From Geodermatophilaceae bacterium (GTDB taxonomy: Bacteria; Actinomycetota; Actinomycetes; Mycobacteriales; Geodermatophilaceae): 5,834 nt of DNA. Both the position numbers and the translations under genes were made by a program. Shown here piece by piece: positions 1 to 4,715 of this stretch (positions are counted from its first letter, which is position 1; each line of letters starts with the position of its first letter). Below the pieces are notes generated by a model that was not told the origin of the DNA, ran no database searches, and saw only the letters and a list, made by a program, of their open reading frames with translations. Location: assembly GCA_013814015.1 (NCBI GenBank), contig JACCQS010000188.1, forward strand, positions 1 to 5,834. Reading direction: 5' to 3'.

Positions 1-173
1 TTGGAGCAGCTGAACATTCCGAACGAGGTCGGCCCGTGCGTGTCGCGTGCGGCGGCGAACCCGGACGCCACCCGGTCGAGGGCCGCATCCCAGGTTGCAG
101 GTCGGAGTTCGCCGTTCTCCCGGACCAGCGGCTGGGTGAGCCGGGGTAGGGCCGGTCGTCTGCGTCGAGCCAT
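1..173 (-). CDS. fdhF: Formate dehydrogenase alpha subunit, N-terminal fragment (probable selenoprotein)
   Basis: Only the first 57 codons are present; the gene runs off the left edge. The reading contains LTQPLVRENGELRPATWDAA and then LDRVASGFAAAR, the usual opening of the molybdopterin domain of formate dehydrogenases, where the substrate-channel domain begins. It ends in FGMFSCS plus a partial AAx codon (K or N), matching the SCSKATNE-type segment I recall from this family. The product would oxidise formate at a bis-molybdopterin guanine dinucleotide Mo or W centre. I chose ATG at 173, which has AAGG about nine bases upstream. The frame stays open further upstream, but no N-terminal CxxCxxxC ferredoxin-like motif is visible there, so this may be a short form lacking that domain. 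The selC gene just upstream on the same strand suggests a Sec active site, which would lie beyond the edge. Family assignment is good; the exact start and Sec status are inferred. Confidence 0.78.
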   Translation of the reverse strand, partial: MARRRRPALPRLTQPLVRENGELRPATWDAALDRVASGFAAARDTHGPTSFGMFSCS

Positions 174-236
174 CAGCGGGGCCTTTCGTCTGCAACAAAG
201 ACTTAGATCATGGGCGCGTTCCGAGGATAGCTCACC

Positions 237-259
237 CTGAGGAGACTCAGTTTCCTGAG
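237..259. repeat. Alternating CTGAG/CTCAG triple inverted repeat
   Basis: Three 5-base blocks, CTGAG (237-241), CTCAG (246-250) and CTGAG (255-259), are separated by two 4-base spacers. The middle block can pair with either neighbour, giving two mutually exclusive hairpins. It lies in the stretch between selC and the formate dehydrogenase start, about 65-85 bases upstream of that start. It could be an operator or a switchable mRNA structure. The blocks are short, so chance is possible. Confidence 0.3.
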
Positions 260-320
260 AAGAAACACGAGCTCGGGTGGCGAGCGACCGAGCGCCCGGG
301 AGGGAGGGCAGGCCCGGCTA

Positions 321-335
321 GCGCCCGAAGGGCGC
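321..335 (-). terminator. GC hairpin downstream of selC, possible terminator
   Basis: GCGCCC (321-326) and GGGCGC (330-335) form a perfect 6-bp stem with a 3-base loop, about 30 bases past the 3' end of the selenocysteine tRNA on the minus strand. There is no U tract, so it is not a canonical intrinsic terminator, although tail-less hairpins are often proposed as terminators in actinobacteria. It could equally be a processing or stability structure. No gene is visible between here and the formate dehydrogenase start. Confidence 0.35.
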
Positions 336-336
336 G

Positions 337-369
337 TTCGTGCGGAGCACGTCATGTCTTCGTGCGGAG
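337..369. repeat. 11-bp direct repeat touching the selC 3' end
   Basis: TTCGTGCGGAG occurs at 337-347 and again at 359-369, a period of 22 bases. The second copy includes the last five bases of the selenocysteine tRNA gene. Within the same stretch CGTGC (339-343), GCACG (347-351) and CGTGC (361-365) can form alternative hairpins. A partial duplication of a tRNA end can mark an old integration site, but 11 bases is short and no integrase or element is seen. Confidence 0.35.
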
Positions 370-457
370 GCGGACGGGAATCGAACCCGCCTGACCCGGA
401 TGCCGGGCCACGTCGGTTTTGAAGACCGCGGGGGCCACCAGGCACCCTCACACCTCC
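365..457 (-). tRNA. selC: tRNA-Sec (anticodon UCA)
   Basis: The minus strand folds as a bacterial selenocysteine tRNA of 93 nt. An eight-position acceptor (457-450 with 373-366) pairs in seven positions, including one G-U, with a mismatch at the eighth. An extended D arm begins GGGTGCC. The anticodon loop CTTCAAA (424-418) carries UCA at 422-420. A long variable arm TGGCCCGG-CAT-CCGGGTCA (410-392) gives an 8-bp stem. A five-pair T stem holds the loop TTCGATT (385-379). The discriminator is G365; CCA is not encoded. UCA, the 8+5 acceptor-T helix and the long variable arm together identify tRNA-Sec, which is serylated, converted by SelA and delivered by SelB to in-frame UGA codons. It sits 50 bases past the end of cysG and about 190 bases before a formate dehydrogenase start, both on the same strand. 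Confidence 0.96.
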
Positions 458-464
458 GCATCGC

Positions 465-470
465 AGCTTA
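465..470 (-). promoter_or_regulatory. Possible selC -10 element (TAAGCT)
   Basis: TAAGCT fits the actinobacterial TANNNT -10 pattern and ends seven bases before the first base of the mature selenocysteine tRNA. If used, transcription would start at or very near the tRNA 5' end, leaving little or no 5' leader. No convincing -35 box is seen. selC may instead be read through from the upstream cysG operon. Confidence 0.35.
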
Positions 471-507
471 GTGTTCGCCGAGGCCGGCGCATGTGGATCG
501 GCGGAAC

Positions 508-1731
508 TCAGCGGTCTGGAATGGCTTCGACCGGCCCGGCGCCCAGCGCTACGACGTCGCCGACCACAACGATGGCCGGAGATCGGAGACCTTCCTCGCG
601 CACGACGGCCGCCACCACGGCCAGAGTGGTCCGTACGGTCCGCTGCTCCGAGGTCGTCCCGTCACAGATCACCGCGACCGCCGTGTCCGCGCCTCGACCG
701 AAGCCGACGAGTGTCTCGGCGATCGCAGCCAGGTGCGTCATCGCCATGAGCAGCACCAGTGTTCCGCGCAGCCGCCCGACGGCCTCCCAGTCGACCTTGG
801 ATGTGGGATCGTCGGGCCGGACGTGGCCGGAGACGACGACCACCTCCTGGCTCACGCCCCGATGGGTCACCGGCACACCGGCCAGCGCCGGTACGGCGAA
901 TGCGCTACTCACCCCGGGCACCACATCGCAGCGCACCCCGGCCGCCGCGCAGGCCAACAGTTCCTCGTAGCCGCGGCCGAACACCATCGGGTCGCCACCC
1001 TTGAGCCGCACGACGTACCTTCCCGCCTGCGCGTGTGACACGAGGAGTTCGTTGATCCCCTCCTGGGCCATGGAGCGGCGGTAGGGCAGTTTCGAGGCAT
1101 CGACCAGTTCGACCTCGGGTCCGAGTTCGTCCAGCAGCGCCTGCGGTGCGAGGTGGTCGGCCACGACAACGTCGGCATCGCGCAGCGCCTGCCATCCTCG
1201 AACCGTGATCAGGCCGGGGTCGCCGGGACCACCGCCAACAAGGACCACACCGGGTTCCTTGCGGCGGCGCGGCGCGGGCAACGACCCCTCCTGAAGCCGG
1301 TGGACAACGTCGTCCCGGACCGAGGCGGCTCGGCCCGGGTCGCGGTCGCCGGAGACTGCGACGGTGATTCCGTCGTAACGACCGACGGCCGGAGTCCATG
1401 CACTCGAGGCAAGGCCGTCGTCGGCCTGGGCACAGAAGACTCCGCTTCGCTCGGCATCCTCGGCGACTGCGATGTTGACTGCAGCATCCTCGGTGGCGGC
1501 CACCGCGTACCAGGCGCCGGCCAGGTCACCCTCGGCGTATGGCCGAGGCAGCCACTTGATCCGGCCGGCGTCGGACAAAGCCTGCACCATGGTGGTGACC
1601 GTGGGCGATACCAGGACGACATCGGCATCAGCGTCGAGCAGACCCGAGACGCGTCGGGAAGCGACGCGCCCTCCGCCGATGACCACGACGCGGCGTCCGG
1701 CCAGGCGCAACGCCACCGGATACAGGCTCAT
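508..1731 (-). CDS. cysG: CysG-type siroheme synthase (uroporphyrinogen-III methyltransferase / precorrin-2 dehydrogenase)
   Basis: A 407-residue fusion, close to the usual mycobacterial CysG length. Residues 1-150 form a Met8-like Rossmann domain with VVVIGGGRVA (15-24); D104 in FCAQADD aligns with the catalytic Asp104 of Salmonella CysG. Residues 160-400 are an SAM-dependent uroporphyrinogen-III methyltransferase with VGGGPGDPGLITVRG (165-179), VVVADHL (D192) and K214 matching the catalytic Asp and Lys of the family, RLKGGDPMVFGRG (242-254), VVPGVSSA and PVTHRG. It makes precorrin-2, oxidises it to sirohydrochlorin and may also insert iron. I chose ATG at 1731 because GGAG lies eight bases upstream, the Rossmann domain starts at once, and its ATGA overlaps the stop of the chelatase gene, implying translational coupling. 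The longer reading to 1797 only adds low-complexity residues. It supplies siroheme for the sulfite reductase on the other strand. Confidence 0.95.
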   Translation of the reverse strand: MSLYPVALRLAGRRVVVIGGGRVASRRVSGLLDADADVVLVSPTVTTMVQALSDAGRIKWLPRPYAEGDLAGAWYAVAATEDAAVNIAVAEDAERSGVFCAQADDGLASSAWTPAVGRYDGITVAVSGDRDPGRAASVRDDVVHRLQEGSLPAPRRRKEPGVVLVGGGPGDPGLITVRGWQALRDADVVVADHLAPQALLDELGPEVELVDASKLPYRRSMAQEGINELLVSHAQAGRYVVRLKGGDPMVFGRGYEELLACAAAGVRCDVVPGVSSAFAVPALAGVPVTHRGVSQEVVVVSGHVRPDDPTSKVDWEAVGRLRGTLVLLMAMTHLAAIAETLVGFGRGADTAVAVICDGTTSEQRTVRTTLAVVAAVVREEGLRSPAIVVVGDVVALGAGPVEAIPDR

Positions 1732-2591
1732 CGATGCTGCTCCGGATGCTGATGCGGGCGCTGCAGCGCTCCGACGCGCTGTTCGTGCCCCGGCCACGGG
1801 GTCCGGTACACACAGCAGTCACAGTTCATCCGAGCCTGACCAGCCAGTGCCTCGGCGTAGCGCTCGAGGACGAGCCGCGCGACCGCGTCGGTATCGCCCA
1901 GCGGCTCGGTCAGCTTCACCCCGGCCGCCGCGGTGGCCACGGAGTCCAGGAGCCGACCTGGGGCCAAGAAGTACGCCGCGACGGCTATCGGCTCGTACCC
2001 GAGGCGGCGCACCCGAGACACCGCCTCGGAGACGGTCGGACCGGTCGCCGAAGCGAAGCCGACCTCGACCGGTCCAGCCCGGCGCACTTCCCAGAGCAGC
2101 CGGGCGACCTTGGCCACCTCTCCATTCGCGTCCGGGTCGGTCGAGCCGGCGCCGGCGAGCACGATGGCGCTTTCGGGCGCGACACCCGAGGCTGTCAATT
2201 GCTGCTGCAGAGCCTCGACCAGCAGCGCATGTGGCCCCAGCACCCGGCCGTAACTGATCCGCAGGCCCGGATGCCGGACCCGTGCCGCCGCGATCGCCCC
2301 CGGAATGTCGCCCTTGCTGTGCGCGGCGGCCGAGAGCAACAACGGTAGGACGACCGCTGAGGCAGCTTCCTCACCCAACGAGGACAAGGCTTGGGAGATC
2401 GAGGGACTCATGTGGTCCACATAGGACTGTCGCACGTCGGTGTCGGGGGCGAGCGAGCGGATGCGGTGCACGAGCCGATCGAGAACCTCGCCGGCGCGGG
2501 GGTCCCGCGAACCGTGTGCTGTCGCCAGCAACACGGGCCGGGTCCGGCGCCGTGCCGGCAGCGGAACCTGGATGGAATTGAGCTGTGGCAC
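1728..2591 (-). CDS. cbiX: Sirohydrochlorin chelatase, CbiX family
   Basis: 287 residues forming two tandem CbiX-like (class II chelatase) halves. The first half carries the metal-binding histidines: TAHGSRDP (H26) and HSKGDIP (H91). The second half has LAGAGSTDPDAN (145-156), where the equivalent His is lost, and AAYFLAPGRLLDS (205-217), as is common in actinobacterial two-domain chelatases. The C-terminus has MNCDCC (255-260), an MXCXXC motif as in Bacillus megaterium CbiX, where it ligates a 4Fe-4S centre, followed by a His-containing tail (H269, H280, H282, H286). It inserts Fe2+ into sirohydrochlorin to give siroheme. A cobalt role in corrinoid synthesis is possible but less likely beside a sulfite reductase. 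The start is GTG at 2591 with GGAGG (2600-2596) four bases upstream. It follows a leader peptide gene and precedes cysG by an ATGA overlap. It overlaps in function with the Met8 domain of CysG. Confidence 0.92.
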   Translation of the reverse strand: MPQLNSIQVPLPARRRTRPVLLATAHGSRDPRAGEVLDRLVHRIRSLAPDTDVRQSYVDHMSPSISQALSSLGEEAASAVVLPLLLSAAAHSKGDIPGAIAAARVRHPGLRISYGRVLGPHALLVEALQQQLTASGVAPESAIVLAGAGSTDPDANGEVAKVARLLWEVRRAGPVEVGFASATGPTVSEAVSRVRRLGYEPIAVAAYFLAPGRLLDSVATAAAGVKLTEPLGDTDAVARLVLERYAEALAGQARMNCDCCVYRTPWPGHEQRVGALQRPHQHPEQHR

Positions 2592-2692
2592 GGTGCCTCC
2601 GCGATCGGCAGATCGTGGGGGGCCGTTCCCATGCGGCGAGGCCAGGGACGGCGCCCGGTGACGCGGGGAGTGCTGGGACTGCCCGCTGGACG
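2592..2692 (-). promoter_or_regulatory. Leader-to-chelatase spacer with possible attenuator structures
   Basis: This 101-base transcribed spacer separates the leader stop from the chelatase start. On the minus strand, CCGTCCC (2651-2645) and GGGAACGG (2630-2623) form a 7-bp stem with a single bulge and a 14-base loop. GCCTC (2642-2638) within that loop could instead pair with GAGGC (2599-2595), covering the Shine-Dalgarno sequence. A third hairpin, CGATC/GATCG (2615-2602), sits just upstream of the Shine-Dalgarno. These alternatives suit a translational switch, but in DNA this GC-rich short stems are common. Confidence 0.4.
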
Positions 2693-2770
2693 TCAGGCGG
2701 GAAGACAGATCGCGCTGCAGACACGGAGCAGATCCACGTGCCGGCGCGCGGTCAGTCCGGAGGGGGGCAT
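2693..2770 (-). CDS. Leader peptide of the siroheme operon (25 aa)
   Basis: A short ORF opens the minus-strand operon. Its core TARRHVDLLRVCSAIC (residues 7-22) matches a pattern I associate with actinobacterial leader peptides placed ahead of sulfur-metabolism genes, and it closely resembles the leader on the opposite strand. It has two cysteines, C18 (codon 2719-2717) and C22 (codon 2707-2705), near its C-terminus. There is no Shine-Dalgarno before ATG 2770, but TACCCT ends seven bases upstream, so the mRNA probably begins at the ATG itself (leaderless). The stop lies 101 bases before the chelatase GTG. In mycobacteria, leaderless polycysteine short ORFs ahead of sulfur operons act as cysteine-responsive attenuators; by analogy this ORF would sense Cys-tRNA supply. 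The peptide itself probably has no other role. The frame stays open upstream to ATG 2929, but that would cross the shared control region. Confidence 0.75.
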   Translation of the reverse strand: MPPSGLTARRHVDLLRVCSAICLPA

Positions 2771-2776
2771 GTTTGC

Positions 2777-2806
2777 AGGGTACTGACCTCGGCTCAGGGC
2801 ACAGAA
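2777..2806 (-). promoter_or_regulatory. Promoter of the siroheme operon
   Basis: TACCCT (2782-2777) is a TANNNT-type -10 element ending seven bases before the leader ATG, the spacing expected when the start codon is also the transcription start. TTCTGT (2806-2801), 18 bases upstream of it, is a weak candidate -35. Placement at the ATG of a Shine-Dalgarno-less ORF is the main support. Confidence 0.55.
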
Positions 2807-2830
2807 TCGGTGTGATCGAAGTCGCACCGA
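2807..2830. promoter_or_regulatory. Imperfect inverted repeat in the divergent control region, candidate operator
   Basis: TCGGTGTG (2807-2814) and CGCACCGA (2823-2830) match as inverted repeats at seven of eight positions with an 8-base spacer. The repeat lies near the middle of the 103-bp region between the two leader start codons, directly next to the candidate -35 of the minus-strand promoter. The position suits a dimeric regulator controlling both operons together. I do not recognise it as the site of a named regulator. Confidence 0.45.
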
Positions 2831-2860
2831 CCCGGCGGCATTCGCCTTTGCGGGGTGTGG

Positions 2861-2866
2861 CAACCT
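2861..2866 (+). promoter_or_regulatory. Candidate -10 of the sulfite reductase operon
   Basis: CAACCT differs from TANNNT only at its first base and ends seven bases before the leader ATG at 2874, the same spacing as on the opposite strand. No clear -35 is seen, and there is no Shine-Dalgarno between it and the ATG. This supports a leaderless transcript, but the element is weaker than its counterpart and may depend on an activator. Confidence 0.4.
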
Positions 2867-2873
2867 AACGCAC

Positions 2874-2981
2874 ATGTCAGCCTCCGTGGCGTTGACTTCG
2901 CGACTGCACATCGACCTGCAGCGCATCAACTCCTCCGTGTGTCACGCGGCCCCGCTCCTTCGCCGTCGCATCCTGACGTAG
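2874..2981 (+). CDS. Leader peptide of the sulfite reductase operon (35 aa)
   Basis: A 35-codon ORF starts at ATG 2874 and ends at TAG 2979-2981, 51 bases before the sulfite reductase GTG. Its core TSRLHIDLQRINSSVC (residues 8-23) matches the opposite-strand leader at T, R, H, D, L, R, S and C with conservative V/I changes. Of the eight identical residues, five use different codons, which points to selection on the peptide rather than simple DNA duplication. It has one Cys, C23 (codon 2940-2942), followed by a 12-residue tail containing RRR. No Shine-Dalgarno is present upstream, suggesting leaderless translation. Its role is inferred from placement and from known cysteine-responsive leader ORFs of mycobacteria: translation of the ORF would tune access to the downstream ribosome binding site. 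It is not a polycysteine ORF, so the mechanism may differ. Confidence 0.75.
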   Translation: MSASVALTSRLHIDLQRINSSVCHAAPLLRRRILT

Positions 2982-3032
2982 CCCGCCTCTCTTCGGCGGC
3001 GCCGCGCGCCCCGACTGGAGAGGTCCACCCCC
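2982..3032 (+). promoter_or_regulatory. Leader-to-sir spacer: ribosome binding site and anti-Shine-Dalgarno helix
   Basis: The ribosome binding site GGAGAGG (3017-3023) lies nine bases before the GTG of the sulfite reductase gene. GCCTCTCT (2985-2992) can pair with GGAGAGGT (3017-3024) over eight positions, six Watson-Crick pairs flanked by G-U pairs, enclosing a GC-rich inner stem GGCG/CGCC (2995-2998, 3007-3010). A competing hairpin CCGCC/GGCGG (2983-2987, 2995-2999) uses part of the same anti-SD strand. The anti-SD begins four bases after the leader stop, so a ribosome finishing the leader would cover it. This is a plausible translational switch; folding was done by eye only. Confidence 0.55.
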
Positions 3033-4715
3033 GTGCTACCCATAGCATCACCGTCCGTACGCCCCCCGAAACCCGCCAAGGGTCAGGGCCAGTGGGCGCT
3101 GGGCTACCGCGAGCCGCTGAACCCCAACGAGCGGATGAAGCGGGATTCCGACGGTCTCGCGGTCCGACAGCGCATCATCGACATCTACTCGCGCACCGGT
3201 TTCGACGGCATCGACCCGGCAGATCTTCGTGGCCGCTTTCGTTGGATGGGCTTGTACACCCAACGCGCACACGGGATTCCGGGGGGGCGTACCGCCGTCC
3301 TGGAACCCGAGGAGCTCGAGGATCGCTTCTTCATGCTGCGGATCCGGATCGATGGAGGTCAGCTGTCCCCGGCGCAGTTGCGAGTGATCGCAGGAATCAG
3401 CATCGAGTTCGGCCGCGACGTCGCCGACGTCACCGACCGGCAGAACATTCAGCTGCACTGGATCCGGATCGAGGACGTGCCCGAAATCTGGCGGCGACTG
3501 GAGAGCGTGGGCCTGTCCACGACCGAAGCTTGCGGGGACACCCCGAGAGTGATGCTGGGCTGCCCGCTGGCCGGAGTCACCGACGACGAGCTGATCGATG
3601 CGACGCCGTACCTCGACCAGGTTGTCAGCTCCTACCTCGGCGATCCGGCATTCTCCAACCTTCCCCGCAAGTACAAGACCTCGATCTCCGGTTGCAGCCA
3701 GCACTGCACGAACCACGAGATCAACGATGTCGCCTTCGTCGGCGTCCGGGGGCGCGACGGCCGGGTCGGCTTCGACCTGTGGGTCGGGGGCGGGCTGTCC
3801 ACGAACCCGCGGCTGGCCGAGCGGTTGAACGTCTTCGTGGCACCCGAGCGCGTCGCGCAGGTCTGGGCAGGAGTCACTGCTGTCTACCGGGACTACGGTT
3901 ATCGGCGCTCACGTACCCATGCTCGGCTCAAATTCCTGCTGGCCGACTGGGGGCCGGAGGAGTTCCGTCGAGTCCTGGAGACCGAGTATCTCTCCTCCCC
4001 ACTGCCGGACGGCCCCGAGCCGGCACCCAGCAGTGACGCGGACCGAGACCACGTCGGCGCCCATCGGCAGAACGACGGCCTGTTCTACGTCGGCTTCGCC
4101 CTGCGCTCGGGGCGCACGAGCGGGTCGCAACTCGGCCGAATAGCTGAGCTGGCATTGCGGTACGGCGACGGCCGGGTCCGCACTACCGCTCGGCAGAAGC
4201 TGGTGATCCTCGGCGTACCGCAGGCAAGGGTCGAGTCGCTGGTCGCCGAGCTGGCAGCCCTTGACCTGCCGGTACGGCCGTCGGCCTTTCGCCGCGGCAC
4301 CATAGCCTGCACGGGGTTGGAGTTCTGCAAGCTTGCCATCGTCGAGACCAAGGCCCGTGCCGACTGGCTCTACGCCGAGTTGGAGCGTCGACTGCCCGAC
4401 TTCGAGGAGTCGCTCTCGATCAACGTCAACGGCTGTCCCAATTCCTGTGCCCGATTCCAGGTCGCCGACATCGGGCTGAAGGGCATCGTCGTCCGAGGCA
4501 AGGACGGCTCGGATGCGGAAGGGTTTCAGGTGCACCTCGGAGGACACCTCGGGCTGCAGCCCGCCCTCGGCCGCAAGTTCCGCGGGCTGAAGGTGCCGGC
4601 CGACGAAGCTGCGGACTACCTCGAGCGGGTGCTGCGCGGCTTCCAGGAGCGAGGCAAACCCGCTGAGCGGTTCTCGGCCTACGTCGCCCGGGCGGACGAG
4701 GAGTGGCTCCGGTGA
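3033..4715 (+). CDS. sir: Ferredoxin-sulfite reductase (SirA/NirA type)
   Basis: 560 residues, close to Mycobacterium tuberculosis NirA, a ferredoxin-dependent sulfite reductase that reduces sulfite to sulfide with six electrons. The order is the duplicated family plan: a ferredoxin-like half with GRFRWMGLYTQR (67-78) and DRQNIQLHW (135-143), a siroheme-binding half with TTEACGDTPRVMLG (163-176) and PRKYKTSISG (211-220), a second repeat, and the cluster motifs CTGLEFC (C426, C432) and CPNSC (C468, C472), which ligate the 4Fe-4S centre bridged to siroheme. R103, R172, K213 and K215 match, with a constant offset of six, the sulfite-binding residues of NirA. Y75 and C167 match its Tyr69-Cys161 covalent pair. 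The start is GTG 3033 with GGAGAGG nine bases upstream. cysH follows with a GTGA overlap. A nitrite reductase reading is possible from sequence alone, but the APS reductase and siroheme neighbours favour sulfite. Confidence 0.95.
   Translation: MLPIASPSVRPPKPAKGQGQWALGYREPLNPNERMKRDSDGLAVRQRIIDIYSRTGFDGIDPADLRGRFRWMGLYTQRAHGIPGGRTAVLEPEELEDRFFMLRIRIDGGQLSPAQLRVIAGISIEFGRDVADVTDRQNIQLHWIRIEDVPEIWRRLESVGLSTTEACGDTPRVMLGCPLAGVTDDELIDATPYLDQVVSSYLGDPAFSNLPRKYKTSISGCSQHCTNHEINDVAFVGVRGRDGRVGFDLWVGGGLSTNPRLAERLNVFVAPERVAQVWAGVTAVYRDYGYRRSRTHARLKFLLADWGPEEFRRVLETEYLSSPLPDGPEPAPSSDADRDHVGAHRQNDGLFYVGFALRSGRTSGSQLGRIAELALRYGDGRVRTTARQKLVILGVPQARVESLVAELAALDLPVRPSAFRRGTIACTGLEFCKLAIVETKARADWLYAELERRLPDFEESLSINVNGCPNSCARFQVADIGLKGIVVRGKDGSDAEGFQVHLGGHLGLQPALGRKFRGLKVPADEAADYLERVLRGFQERGKPAERFSAYVARADEEWLR

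Noticed and set aside
1..240. Plus-strand 79-codon open frame at the left edge
   Set aside because: The minus strand of the same bases encodes the recognisable formate dehydrogenase N-terminus; this frame is Arg/Ser-rich and unrecognised.
203..451. Minus-strand 82-codon frame across the selC gene
   Set aside because: It runs through the tRNA-Sec gene and has no recognisable protein features.
1732..1797. A 22-residue N-terminal extension of CysG
   Set aside because: The extension is Ala/Ser/Arg-rich, overlaps the chelatase gene far more than needed, and the ATG at 1731 has a ribosome binding site and an ATGA junction.
2693..2929. A 78-codon minus-strand ORF starting at 2929
   Set aside because: Only its last 25 codons resemble a leader peptide. 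The longer form would cross the shared promoter region and the opposite leader, so ATG 2770 was preferred.
2855..4036. A 393-codon plus-strand open frame overlapping the start of the sulfite reductase gene
   Set aside because: It is Arg/Pro-rich and low in recognisable motifs. The frame starting at 3033 carries all siroheme and Fe-S motifs and a good ribosome binding site, so this is an alternate-frame shadow in GC-rich DNA.
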